Source: Nocardioides_C sp963700955 | GTDB taxonomy: Bacteria; Actinomycetota; Actinomycetes; Propionibacteriales; Nocardioidaceae | Length of the DNA: 64,000 nucleotides | NCBI GenBank assembly: GCA_963700955.1 | Contig: CAVOZH010000012.1 | Span: forward strand, 186,001-250,000 | Direction: 5' to 3' | Part shown: piece by piece, positions 1 to 7,971 of the stretch | Numbering within the stretch: the stretch's first letter is position 1 | How the letters are laid out: each line of letters starts with the position of its first letter | Notes under the pieces: model-generated | What the model saw: the letters and a program-made list of their open reading frames with translations, nothing else | What the model was told of the DNA's origin: nothing | Database searches by the model: none | Translations under genes and position numbers: made by a program

Positions 1-1105
1 GGAACGGTGGCAGGCCGGGCGCCAGGTACGCCGCGACGTCGACCCCCGGGTGCATCGAGGCTGGACCTTCGCGATGCTCCGGGCGGTGACGAATGCGCTC
101 CTCCGCGACCTCAACACCGCGCTGGTGGCCGAGGAGATGCGTCGTGGCACCCGATCCATCTACGTGGACTACGTCGACTACGACGAGATCGCCCACCACG
201 CAGGTGTCTTCCGGCCCGAGTCGCTGGCGGCGCTCGACGGACTCGACCAGGTGCTGGCGTCATTGGAACGACTCACCGAGGGCGCCGCCCGGCGCTACCG
301 GATCGTGGTGCTCTCCGACCACGGCCAGTCCCAGGGCCGCTCCTTCAAGAACCGGTACGGACAGGACTTGGCCAGCCTCTGTCAGGAGCTGATGGCGCAG
401 GAGGTGCAGTCCTTCGACGCCCCGGTCGAGGGTTGGGGCCGCGCCGAGTCCATCGTCGGGGATGTCGGATCCACCAGCGCGGTCACGGGGAGGCTCGTCG
501 AGCGCGTGGACCGTCGGATCGCGGAGGAGTACGACTCGCAGGACGCCGGAGCCGGCGACAGTCCCCCGTTCGTGCTCGGGTCAGGCAACCTCGGCCTGAT
601 CTACCTCCGCGGCTCGAAGCGACGCACTCTCGAGGAGCTGTCCGCGCTCTGGCCCAACCTGGTGCCCGGTCTGGCGGGACACCCGGGCGTCGGCTTCGTT
701 GCGGGCATCGACGAGCACGGCATCCCGTGGGCCATCGGCGCCCAAGGGCGTCGGAACCTCCGAGACGGCATGGTCGAAGGCCGCGACCCCCTCGCGGCGT
801 TCGGCGAGCATGCCCCCCGGGTCCTTCTCCGCGCCGTGCTCATGCACGAGGCGCCCGACCTCTACGTGAACAGCAGCGTCGACCCGTGGACCGCCGACGT
901 GGCGGCTTTCGAGGAGCTCGTAGGTGCCCACGGCGGTCTCGGGGGCTTCCAGGACAGCGCAGCGCTGCTGGTCCCCCGCGATTTCCTGGACGTCCTGCCA
1001 GAACGGATCGAGGGCGCCGACGTGCTGCACCAGGCCCTGGTCGCCATGCTCGAGCGATGCGGTCAGCGCACAGATTCGCAGGCGCAGACCCTGGAGCACC
1101 GCTGA
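1..1105 (+). CDS. Alkaline phosphatase superfamily (nucleotide pyrophosphatase-like) protein, 5' truncated
   Basis: The reading frame is open to the left edge (codons from base 2), so the N-terminus lies outside the window; the GTG at 50 is not a likely real start. Visible sequence includes SIYVDYVDYDEIAHHAG and IVVLSDHGQSQG, the Asp/His metal-ligand pattern of the phosphodiesterase/nucleotide pyrophosphatase branch of the alkaline phosphatase fold. It probably hydrolyses a phosphoester or phosphonate; the substrate cannot be read. Actinobacterial relatives often carry an N-terminal membrane (phage-holin-like) part, which would be in the missing segment. Fold assignment is fairly sure, substrate unknown. 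Confidence 0.7.
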   Translation, partial: ERWQAGRQVRRDVDPRVHRGWTFAMLRAVTNALLRDLNTALVAEEMRRGTRSIYVDYVDYDEIAHHAGVFRPESLAALDGLDQVLASLERLTEGAARRYRIVVLSDHGQSQGRSFKNRYGQDLASLCQELMAQEVQSFDAPVEGWGRAESIVGDVGSTSAVTGRLVERVDRRIAEEYDSQDAGAGDSPPFVLGSGNLGLIYLRGSKRRTLEELSALWPNLVPGLAGHPGVGFVAGIDEHGIPWAIGAQGRRNLRDGMVEGRDPLAAFGEHAPRVLLRAVLMHEAPDLYVNSSVDPWTADVAAFEELVGAHGGLGGFQDSAALLVPRDFLDVLPERIEGADVLHQALVAMLERCGQRTDSQAQTLEHR

Positions 1106-1225
1106 CGGGGGTCGCGTGAGCATCGACGACATCGTGCCGGGTGGCGCTGGTCGCTCCCGCCCGCCGACGTACACCTGGGGGGTGCCCGGAGGGTCGCCGC
1201 CGGGGCAACTGCCAGACTCGAACGC

Positions 1226-1642
1226 ATGAGGCCGCTTACAGCCATCCAGCAGTGTCCCTGCGGAAGCGGTGCGGCGTACGGCGCGTGCTGCGGCCCCCTG
1301 CACGACGGGGAACCCGCAACAACTGCGGAGGCGTTGATGCGGTCGCGCTACTCGGCGTTCGCCACCGACCGCGTCGACTACATCTTCCGGACTTGGCATC
1401 CGCGGAACCGGGTCGACGTGGCGCCCACCCCCGGAGTGACCTGGGTAAGACTGGAGGTCCTTGGCACGGTCGATGGTGGCGCCTCGGACGAGAGCGGCAC
1501 GGTGGAGTTTCGGGCACGGTTCCGCAACGCAGACGGGGAGCACGTGATGCACGAGACGAGCAGGTTCGAACGGCGAGCGGGCCGCTGGGTGTACGTCGAC
1601 GGGGAAGTCGACCATACGGGTCACACCAGTCGCTCTTCATAA
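1226..1642 (+). CDS. YchJ/UPF0225 family protein with SEC-C zinc motif
   Basis: A 138-residue protein beginning MRPLTAIQQCPCGSG. The N-terminal CPCGSGAAYGACC pattern is the SEC-C zinc-binding signature, followed by the conserved ALMRSRYSAFA and YIFRTWHP blocks of YchJ, a cone-shaped NTF2-like fold. Length is normal for the family. Its biochemical role is not established; the SEC-C motif suggests a protein- or nucleic-acid-contacting zinc knuckle. It stands alone, with no operon partner on either side. Confidence 0.85.
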   Translation: MRPLTAIQQCPCGSGAAYGACCGPLHDGEPATTAEALMRSRYSAFATDRVDYIFRTWHPRNRVDVAPTPGVTWVRLEVLGTVDGGASDESGTVEFRARFRNADGEHVMHETSRFERRAGRWVYVDGEVDHTGHTSRSS

Positions 1643-2302
1643 AGTGCAGTGTGGCGAACGTCGTGATTCCGCAGCCCGATTCCAACAAGTCGCCGTCGCG
1701 GATAAATGGGAAAGGCGAGCGTGACCGGCATTGACGTGTGGATGCAGCACCCGACGTCGAAAGCCCTGCCGCCCAACCACCATGTGCACCCCCGCCGTCC
1801 GCTCAAAGGGCGGGGTACACCGATCAGGCCGCGTCCTTCGAGTGGAGGCGGGTGCGGCAGGCGCAGACGTGGATGAGGCCGTTTGCGGGACACGGAGGGG
1901 TGACGGGTCTGCACGAACCGCAGATGGGTGGGGTCATCGAGCACCAGATGCAGGTCCAGACATGGACCTGGCAGGTTTCGGGAGGCGTCTCCTGATCGTC
2001 CGCGCCAGGGCTGAAATCGACCTGCCAGATTGCAGCCGCCCCCGTCTGGGGAATCGGTCGCTGCTCGTGGTCCGGTCGCGGGCACATGTGCTTTCCGTGT
2101 GGTTTAGGTGAGTTCCCCCGCTGTAAGAGAACTTCCCGCCGCAGAACCAACGCGAAACGCACGTCTAGACATGATGCGGCCGTTTCGCGAGGCAATTAGC
2201 TGCGTCGGTCAATGCCACGGCCGAACACCTCCGGCGCCATGGCCCGCCCCGAGGATCCGCCGTATCGTTGAACGATCATCGACTTCTCGGAGAGGAGTCG
2301 CC
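1643..2302. other. Gene-poor interval with diverged repeat copy 1
   Basis: No reading frame on either strand looks like a protein family I recognise; the overlapping frames are proline/arginine/cysteine-rich as expected of non-coding high-GC DNA. It contains copy 1 of an 80-odd-bp dispersed repeat (2088-2170) and a perfect 9-bp inverted repeat, CGCGAAACG at 2151-2159 and CGTTTCGCG at 2181-2189. The right end leads into the remnant of a maleylacetate reductase gene. A decayed gene cannot be excluded. Confidence 0.4.
2088..2170 (+). repeat. Dispersed repeat, copy 1
   Basis: Aligned by eye with 26041-26122. The last 21 bases (2150-2170, ACGCGAAACGCACGTCTAGAC less its final base as quoted here) are identical; the preceding 22 bases match at about two thirds of positions without gaps; further left GTGCTTTC and a GG-TT-GG-AG-TCCCC pattern are shared with one single-base length difference. 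GTCTAGAC inside the identical block is self-complementary. Function unknown: it could be a mobile-element end, a shared regulatory leader or a gene remnant. Confidence 0.6.
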
Positions 2303-2473
2303 ACGGCACTCGTCCAGCCCTTCGAGCACGACTCGCTCCCGCAGCGCGTCGTGTTCGGAGCGGCTCCAGCCGCGATGGGTCTGATCGCCGCGGCCCTCGG
2401 CACGACGGACGCCACGTCTCTGCGTCGCATGCTCGACGACGCCTACGTGGGCTCCCCTCCCCACAACTACTGA
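2303..2473 (+). pseudogene. Remnant of a maleylacetate reductase (iron-type alcohol dehydrogenase family)
   Basis: The frame joins pieces that belong at opposite ends of maleylacetate reductase. FEHDSLPQRVVFGA matches the family N-terminus; PAAMGLIAAALGTTDA matches the region before the C-terminal helices; LRRMLDDAYVGSPP matches the extreme C-terminus. About 300 residues between them, including the nucleotide- and metal-binding parts, are missing. A good ribosome site (GGAGAGGAG at 2289-2297) sits before an ACG at 2303 where an ATG would be expected. It directly precedes a maleylpyruvate-isomerase-type gene and a ring-cleavage-type VOC gene, so it is probably the relic of an aromatic catabolism cluster. 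A short expressed peptide is possible but unlikely to be enzymatic. Confidence 0.55.
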
Positions 2474-2502
2474 GTCACCGTCCATCGAACAAGGGAGTCG
2501 AC

Positions 2503-3318
2503 ATGAGCACCTGGAACGCCATGTCATACGAGGGCAAGGACACCATCCTCCGCGTCGTACGTCACGAGGCGGAGCAGTTCTTCGCCATGGTCGACCACGA
2601 CGACGTCTGGGAGGCGCCGACGGGCGCCGGCCACTGGCAGGTGCGCGACATCGTCGGGCACATCGTCGACACGACCGAGGGCTACTTCGTCGCGTTCGAC
2701 GCGGCTCGCAGCCACGGCGACGTCGAACCGACCTACGGCCTGCCCGGCATGGCCGCGCGGGCCGACAAGCAGGCGCTGGCCTTCCGGAGCGAACCGCGCG
2801 GCGTGCTCGTGGAGCGGCTGCGCGGCGACTTCGACAAGCTCATGGAGATGCTCGAGGCGCTCACCGAGGACGACTGGTCCAGCCTGCTGGTCCCGCACCT
2901 CTACATGGGTCCGCTCCCGTCGTTCTTCTACCCCGCTTTCCAGCTGATGGACTACGGCGTCCACTCCTGGGACGTCCGGCAGGGAACCGGCCGAGCCCAC
3001 GGCCTGACCGGGGAGGCTGCGGACCTGCTGACCCCGTTCATGTTCGTGCTGTGGAAGTACACCGTCGCATCCAGCGACCTGGAGCCGTGCGAGCTCGGGA
3101 TCCGGATCACCAGCGGCCCGAACGCCGGGGACACCAGGGTCGCGGTCGGCGCCGAGGGCATGGACTACCAACCCGGGGACGTCACCGACCTCCCTGCGGT
3201 CATCGAGTTCGACCCGGGCAGCTTCGTGCTCACCGCGTTCGGCAGGAGCAACGCAGGCACGATCCGGGGCTCCCGGACCGTGGCCGACCGCTACCTCAAC
3301 CTCTTCTTCCGGATCTGA
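2503..3318 (+). CDS. Maleylpyruvate isomerase-type / DinB-like mycothiol-dependent protein
   Basis: 271 residues. The N-terminal 160 residues have the DinB/MDMPI helical-bundle pattern, with the buried histidine of GHWQVRDIVGHIVDTTEGY and a later FQLMDYGVHSWDVRQGTG segment supplying the likely metal-binding His residues; the C-terminal 100 residues form an alpha/beta domain as in mycothiol-dependent isomerases and SCP2-like proteins. Proteins of this kind use mycothiol in isomerisation or conjugation. The ribosome site is AAGGGAGTCGAC before ATG. It is followed at 12 bases by a VOC ring-cleavage-type gene and preceded by a maleylacetate reductase relic, so a role in aromatic ring catabolism is inferred. 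The exact substrate is unknown. Confidence 0.7.
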   Translation: MSTWNAMSYEGKDTILRVVRHEAEQFFAMVDHDDVWEAPTGAGHWQVRDIVGHIVDTTEGYFVAFDAARSHGDVEPTYGLPGMAARADKQALAFRSEPRGVLVERLRGDFDKLMEMLEALTEDDWSSLLVPHLYMGPLPSFFYPAFQLMDYGVHSWDVRQGTGRAHGLTGEAADLLTPFMFVLWKYTVASSDLEPCELGIRITSGPNAGDTRVAVGAEGMDYQPGDVTDLPAVIEFDPGSFVLTAFGRSNAGTIRGSRTVADRYLNLFFRI

Positions 3319-3330
3319 GGTGAGCGTGAC

Positions 3331-3825
3331 ATGACCCAGCTGGACCTGTCGGCCATCGAGGCGGAACGTGCCCGCATCCGGTCGACGTACCTCCGCCAGA
3401 CCGAACGGCCCGCCTCCTCCGCACGCGGTCTGCACCACTGTGCGCTGCTCTGCGCGGACGTGGAGCGCACGGTGCGCTTCTACCAGGAAGTCCTGGAGTT
3501 CCCGCTCACGGAGATCTTCGAGAACCGTGACTACCGGGGGTCGAACCACTTCTTCTTCGATATCGGCAACGGCAACCTGCTCGCGTTCTTCGACCTACCG
3601 GGCCTCGACCTCGGTCCGTACGCCGAGGTGCTGGGGGGCCTGCACCACCTTGCGATCTCGGTCGAGCCCGAACGCTGGGGGCACCTGAAGCAGAGCCTGG
3701 ACCGTGCCGGGGTGGAGTACCAGACCGAGAGCGGGACCTCGATCTACTTCCGAGACCCCGACGGGGCGCGTCTGGAGCTGATCGCCGATCCGCTCGGCGA
3801 GATGTACGGAACCAGCGTTCTGTGA
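3331..3825 (+). CDS. VOC family (glyoxalase/extradiol dioxygenase-like) protein
   Basis: 164 residues with a 30-residue leader then one vicinal-oxygen-chelate unit of two beta-alpha-beta-beta-beta repeats. GLHHCALLCADVERTVRFYQ gives the first metal His, GGLHHLAISVE the second, and IYFRDPDGARLELIA the terminal Glu, so a mononuclear metal site is complete. It starts 12 bases after the isomerase-type gene and is probably co-transcribed. Single-unit VOC proteins act as dioxygenases, glyoxalases, epimerases or thiol transferases; a ring-cleavage or thiol-dependent role fits the neighbours. Confidence 0.8.
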   Translation: MTQLDLSAIEAERARIRSTYLRQTERPASSARGLHHCALLCADVERTVRFYQEVLEFPLTEIFENRDYRGSNHFFFDIGNGNLLAFFDLPGLDLGPYAEVLGGLHHLAISVEPERWGHLKQSLDRAGVEYQTESGTSIYFRDPDGARLELIADPLGEMYGTSVL

Positions 3826-3969
3826 CCCAGGACCTTCCCGTGTGTGCGTCCGAGACCGGAGACCCGTCTCGACGAGGGGCCATCACGGCGAGGACTACGA
3901 TCGGATGACGGGGCTGCAACCGCGTTCACGAGTCGGCGTGCGGCCGGTCGATCGACGAGGAGGCGACGC

Positions 3970-4272
3970 ATGGTCACAGTAGGTCTGCTTGCGACGCTCA
4001 GCGCGAAGCCGGGCAAGGAGGACGACCTCGCGTCCTTCCTGAAGAGCGCGTTGCCGCTCGCCCAGGCCGAGGACGACACGATCGCCTGGTTCGCCATCAA
4101 GATCGACGACACCACCTACGGCATCTTCGACGTGTTCCCCGGACCCGAGGGCCGCCAGGCTCACCTCGACGGCCCCATCGCGGCCGCGCTCATGGAGAAG
4201 GCGGACGAGCTGTTGAGCGCGCCGCCCGACATCAAGCCGATCGACGTACTGGCCGCCAAGCTCGCGGAATAG
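3970..4272 (+). CDS. Antibiotic biosynthesis monooxygenase (ABM)-type small protein
   Basis: 100 residues. The start at 3970 is chosen because GACGAGGAGGCGACGC lies immediately upstream, while the longer frame adds a basic low-quality leader. The sequence runs VGLLATLSAKPGKEDDLASF, then FAIKIDDTTYGIFDVF and a terminal helix ending in DIKPIDVLAAKLAE, the dimeric alpha/beta-barrel pattern of quinol monooxygenases and related cofactor-free oxygenases or heme-degrading proteins. It sits 144 bases after the VOC gene and may belong to the same oxygenase-rich group. Substrate not readable. Confidence 0.75.
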   Translation: MVTVGLLATLSAKPGKEDDLASFLKSALPLAQAEDDTIAWFAIKIDDTTYGIFDVFPGPEGRQAHLDGPIAAALMEKADELLSAPPDIKPIDVLAAKLAE

Positions 4273-4298
4273 GGCTCCCGACCTTCGTTGGCAGCCCG

Positions 4299-5180
4299 TC
4301 AGGTCGAGAACCCGGCGTGTACGTGGTCGTGGTGCGTGTCGTCGCTGAAGAACTGAGGCGCTGACCCGAGGGGGTACGGACCGCCGACGTTGTAGGACCC
4401 GGCCGCGGCCGCCGCCTCCATGAACCCCGCGACGAGCCGCCTCGGGGTTGCCCTGTCGACCACAGGATGCCCGTCGATGCGCCAGGTGTCGAAGGCGCGA
4501 CCCTCCGGGTGGTCGCTGACTCTACGGGTGCCGAACACGTACCTCGGATGACCAGATCGCAGCACGCTGATCCCGAGCCGGTACCTCTCCGCCAGGGTCA
4601 GCATCGCGCCCAGCACACTGTCGTGCACGAGTCCGGAGCGAACGTCCGCGCGTGCCGCGGGCGGCAGCTCGATCCGTGGGTCGGCCAGCACCTGCTGGGC
4701 ACGTGGCGACAGGACTCGCGCCGTCCGCCCAGGGCGCGAGGGGCGTACGGCGGTCACCTCCCAGCCCGCCCCGGTGCGGATCAGCCGCACGTCGTACGTC
4801 GCGCCGCCTGCATGGATCCCACCGCCAGGACCACGGGTCCAGGTCTGGCAGACCACGAGGACGCTCGCCGCTCCGGGTAGCAGCCCGCCGTACTGCGCGT
4901 CGACCACCTGCAGCACCGACCGGTCGTGGTTGCCGCGCTCCTCGACCGCCCGGACGGCTGCGACCTTGGCCGCCGGCACCAGGTCGTTCGGGTCGGGCCG
5001 CCACCGCTGGACCGGCGGTAGAACGGCCTGGCTCGGGTGCGGACTCGGACGTCCGCCGGGCGACGACCCGGCTGCGCGGGGCGGGGGCGGAGCCACGGAC
5101 GGGCGCGAGCTCGCAGAGCACCCAGCGATCAAGGATGCCGCACCGAGCAGCAGGAACCGGCGCCGATCCAGGTCTGCCAC
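4299..5180 (-). CDS. Tat-type lipoprotein with a peptidase M15-like C-terminal domain
   Basis: 293 residues from the GTG at 5180, which begins MADLDRRRFLLLGAASLI and carries a twin-Arg-like motif and a lipobox ending AGC, so it should be exported and lipid-anchored. A proline-rich linker follows. The C-terminal 90 residues contain SGHPRYVFGT, SDHPEGRAFDTW and DDTHHDHVHAGF, the His/Asp...His pattern of zinc D-Ala-D-Ala carboxypeptidases (VanY/M15). A peptidoglycan-trimming role is inferred. Starts further upstream would bury the signal sequence. Confidence 0.65.
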   Translation of the reverse strand: MADLDRRRFLLLGAASLIAGCSASSRPSVAPPPPRAAGSSPGGRPSPHPSQAVLPPVQRWRPDPNDLVPAAKVAAVRAVEERGNHDRSVLQVVDAQYGGLLPGAASVLVVCQTWTRGPGGGIHAGGATYDVRLIRTGAGWEVTAVRPSRPGRTARVLSPRAQQVLADPRIELPPAARADVRSGLVHDSVLGAMLTLAERYRLGISVLRSGHPRYVFGTRRVSDHPEGRAFDTWRIDGHPVVDRATPRRLVAGFMEAAAAAGSYNVGGPYPLGSAPQFFSDDTHHDHVHAGFST

Positions 5181-5189
5181 GTCTCCATT

Positions 5190-5570
5190 GTGACCTCTCG
5201 TGCTCCTGGGACCAGCTCCCCACTGCACAGGACCCGGTGGATGAGCTTCTCCACCACAGCCTCAGCCGGTCCGAAGGCCAAGCGGTCGCGGAGCTCCTCG
5301 ACTGGCCGGGTGCATGGCCGGAGCCAGCCGCTCGTCGCCCCGGCGTACTGCTCGTCGCAGGCCGGCGTCAGACCCCCAGCTCGCGACCCAAAGAGGCGGC
5401 CCGTTCGGTTGAGCAGGCAGTGGTTCGAGCGGCCCCTCGACGGAGTAGAAGCGTCCCTGGAAGGACTCGCCCTGCAGCAGCGTCCGTAGGGCGATGACCG
5501 CCTCGTCGAAGCGCTGCCACCGTTCCTCGAACGGAACGCCCACACTCGCGTAGTCGCGTTCGGACCTCGC
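5190..5570 (-). pseudogene. Broken LLM-class flavin-dependent oxidoreductase
   Basis: Two frames each carry part of a luciferase-like monooxygenase. From about 5570 to 5312 the frame reads RDYASVGVPFEERWQRFDEA, then GRFYSVEGPLEPLPAQPNGP and LWVASWGSDAGLRR, all typical of the family. From about 5310 to 5190 a different frame reads RPVEELRDRLAFGPAEAVVE, the family's C-terminal part. The N-terminal half is gone (homology begins right at the stop of the DHFR-like gene), an internal segment is missing and the frame changes, so the gene cannot make an active enzyme. Recombination beside the DHFR-like gene is a plausible cause. Confidence 0.65.
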
Positions 5571-5571
5571 C

Positions 5572-6132
5572 TCACACACTGGTGCGGTAACGGAGGTAGG
5601 CCATGCCGTTGCCGAAACGCCGTTGGTCGAGCAGCTCGAGGTGCAGGCGAACATCGTCTGGGAAGGACTGCTTCCCGCCGCCCACCAAGATCGGGGCGAC
5701 GAACAGCCGGCACTCATCGACCAACCCCGCTCTGAGCGCCTGCGCTGCGAGGTCGGGGCCACCCACGGTGAGGTCCCGTCCCGCTGCCGCTTTCATCCGC
5801 CGCACAGCTTCGGGGTCGAAGCCTCGCTCGATTCGCGTCCTGGCGCTGGAGACCGCCTCCAGCGTCGTGGAGTACACGACCTTGTCGGCCGCCTGCCATA
5901 TCCCCGCGAAGTCCATGACGACGGGCGGCTGGTCGGTGAGGGCGCGTGCGGTCTCCCAGTAGGCCATCACCTCGTACATCCGGCGCCCGTAGAGGTAGGT
6001 GCCGACCGGCCGCTCGAGGTCGTTGACGAAGGTGTGCACCTCCTCGTCAGGCGCGGCCCAGTCGAAGTTGCCGTCCTCGTCCGCTACGTAGCCGTCAAGC
6101 GATGCGATCGCCGAGTAGATCAGCTTGGCCAT
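5572..6132 (-). CDS. Dihydrofolate reductase family protein (RibD C-terminal-like)
   Basis: 186 residues starting MAKLIYSAIASLDGYVADED, with GTYLYGRRMYEVMAYWET and DLTVGGPDLAAQALRAGLVD matching the RibD-C/DHFR-like fold that binds NADPH. Stand-alone actinobacterial members are abundant and mostly uncharacterised; they are unlikely to be the housekeeping folA. AAGGTGGCGCACG supplies the ribosome site. It runs into a broken flavin oxidoreductase at its 3' end. Confidence 0.85.
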   Translation of the reverse strand: MAKLIYSAIASLDGYVADEDGNFDWAAPDEEVHTFVNDLERPVGTYLYGRRMYEVMAYWETARALTDQPPVVMDFAGIWQAADKVVYSTTLEAVSSARTRIERGFDPEAVRRMKAAAGRDLTVGGPDLAAQALRAGLVDECRLFVAPILVGGGKQSFPDDVRLHLELLDQRRFGNGMAYLRYRTSV

Positions 6133-6213
6133 CGTGCGCCACCTTTCTCAGGCTGCCTTGCATCTTTCATCGACTCAACTCAAACCATGCACACGCGACG
6201 GAGTCCCAATCGG

Positions 6214-6609
6214 CTAAACCGCCTCGGGGTCGGGCTGGTGGATGCCGAACGTGTTGCCCTCGGGGTCGAGGTAGTAGCCCTGCCAGGCCATCCCGGGGAG
6301 CGCCATCTTCGGCAGAGCGACCTGCCCTCCGGCGTCCAGGATCCGGCGTTCGGTCTCGTCGTAGTCGCCTACACCCATCGTGCACACGAAACCGTTCGTG
6401 CCCTGACCGGCTGTCGGTGCGGGAGCGGGCCGCGGCAGCAGGCCGCCGTTGATGCCGGGCTGATCCTCTGGGCCGGTCACGATCCCCCAGTAGGGCGAGC
6501 CGGAGTACTGGCTGTAGTCCTCGAAGGACCAGTCGAACACGGCGGCATAGAACGACTTCGCCCGCTCCACATCGTCAGCCTGGATCTCGAAGTGCACCAC
6601 ACGGGACAT
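6214..6609 (-). CDS. VOC family protein (single-unit glyoxalase-like)
   Basis: 131 residues. MSRVVHFEIQADDVERAKSF gives the first beta strand and helix, YWGIVTGPEDQPGINGGL the central loop, and GYYLDPEGNTFGIHQPDP the C-terminal strand. This is the small YdcJ/glyoxalase-like subgroup often linked to stress or antibiotic resistance; here metal ligands are incomplete, so catalysis is uncertain. Transcribed in the same direction as the DHFR-like gene 81 bases downstream, possibly as one unit. Confidence 0.8.
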   Translation of the reverse strand: MSRVVHFEIQADDVERAKSFYAAVFDWSFEDYSQYSGSPYWGIVTGPEDQPGINGGLLPRPAPAPTAGQGTNGFVCTMGVGDYDETERRILDAGGQVALPKMALPGMAWQGYYLDPEGNTFGIHQPDPEAV

Positions 6610-6769
6610 GCAGATCTCCTCGGTTCGGGTTCAGGAGGGAAGTCTCGCACCGAGACGCGCGTACGCACACCGGAAGCGAGCGAGGCGGGTGCGACGTACC
6701 TGTGCGGTCCCAGCACCTCACCCCGTGAGGATGATGCCCGGTGAGCTGCTCGAGCCTCACGGTGGAGGC

Positions 6770-7288
6770 ATGGCTCCCCCTGGACGTCCCAGGTCCCCCG
6801 GCACCGCGCGTGCCCAGATGAGGCGTCCCACCGAGGAGAGCACAGCGGCCGGGATCTACGGGGTCATCGTGAGTGCGGCGGTCATGGCCTCCGCCCATGC
6901 GGATACCGCCGCTGCGGTCGCGGTCGCGGTCCTGGTCACGCTCGTCATCTACTGGGCCGCCGAGCGGTACTCACGCCTGGTCGCGGAGCGCATCCACGAC
7001 GGCCACCGGCCTACCTGGCGCCAGGTCCGGCTGCAGCTCACCACAGGTTGGGAGATCGTGACTGCCTCGACTCTGCCGCTGGTCGTGCTGGTGCTCACCG
7101 GACAGCTGGGGGCCGACCTGTACGTCGCGGTTCTCGCGGCCTTGGGTTGCAGCACCCTGCTGCTCTCCCTCGCGGGCTGGGAGATCGGCAGGCGCGGGCA
7201 GCTCACCACGACCGAGCGGATCGCCTCTGCGGCGGTCGCCGGGGTCTTCGGCGTCGCGATGATCGTGTTGAAGACGCTGTTGCACTAG
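6770..7288 (+). CDS. Four-helix integral membrane protein of unknown function
   Basis: 172 residues from ATG 6770, preceded by GGTGGAGGC. Hydrophobic segments lie at about residues 28-45, 47-66, 98-117 and 122-140, with a further one near the C-terminus (VAGVFGVAMIVLKTLL). A conserved-looking loop, WAAERYSRLVAERIHDGHRP, separates the second and third. I do not recognise a named family; similar proteins recur in actinobacteria beside stress genes. It is divergent from the VOC gene. Confidence 0.65.
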   Translation: MAPPGRPRSPGTARAQMRRPTEESTAAGIYGVIVSAAVMASAHADTAAAVAVAVLVTLVIYWAAERYSRLVAERIHDGHRPTWRQVRLQLTTGWEIVTASTLPLVVLVLTGQLGADLYVAVLAALGCSTLLLSLAGWEIGRRGQLTTTERIASAAVAGVFGVAMIVLKTLLH

Positions 7289-7404
7289 AGCGCCGGACCT
7301 CGGGTTCTCGCCAGGAACCGTCCTGTACGCCGGCCCGTCGGTAACCTGCTGAGAACACATCCAGTGCGGGACTCCCCGCCACCCGTCGGTCGGAAGAGGC
7401 GGCT

Positions 7405-7857
7405 GTGAACGAGCAACCGAGCCGGTTGGTCCTCGAGCTGACCTGCGTTCTCGAGGCACCGCGGGAGCGGGTCTTCGGCCTGCTCACCGAGCCATCCGAG
7501 CTGGCGAAGTGGTGGGGTCCACGTGGGTTCACGACACCGCAGATCGAGCTCGATCTCAGCGTCGGCGGCAGCTATCGCTTCACCATGCAACCACCCGACG
7601 GTGACCTGTTCCACCTCTCGGGCGAGTTCCGCGAGGTTCACCCGCCGAGTCGCCTCGCCTACACCTTCAACTGGGAGGAACCCGGCCCCGACGACCGAGA
7701 GACCGTGGTCGTCCTGTCTCTGCACACAGTCGGTGACGCCACGCAGGTGTCCTTGTCGCAAGGCGAGTTCGCGACCGAGGAAAGGCTCGCGCTCCATCGA
7801 GATGGCTGGTCAGACAGCTTCGACAAGCTGCGCGACCTCCTCCTGCCCGGCCTCTGA
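7405..7857 (+). CDS. SRPBCC (AHSA1-type) domain protein
   Basis: 150 residues from GTG 7405, with GGAAGAGGCGGCT upstream. LTCVLEAPRERVFGLLTEPS, LAKWWGPRGFTTP and LSVGGSYRFTMQPPDG are the standard START-like blocks, and LTHR-type C-terminal sequence HRDGWSDSFDKLRDLL closes the domain. It forms a hydrophobic pocket for ligand or client binding. Ligand not known. The gene is isolated, 114 bases upstream of a secreted propeller-type gene. Confidence 0.85.
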   Translation: MNEQPSRLVLELTCVLEAPRERVFGLLTEPSELAKWWGPRGFTTPQIELDLSVGGSYRFTMQPPDGDLFHLSGEFREVHPPSRLAYTFNWEEPGPDDRETVVVLSLHTVGDATQVSLSQGEFATEERLALHRDGWSDSFDKLRDLLLPGL

Positions 7858-7971
7858 GGGGCGCAACCCACCGGTCCAGACACGGCCTGAACCCTCCCCT
7901 CGCCCGCTTCGTGTTCACAGAGGTACGCAGCAAACGCCAAGGGGCGTGCTGCCCGAGTCCGAGGAAGCGCC

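Noticed and set aside
1824..2195. Cys-rich 123-residue frame on the minus strand
   Set aside because: It passes through the repeat and a low-complexity tract and shows no family pattern; the Cys and Pro excess fits non-coding high-GC DNA.
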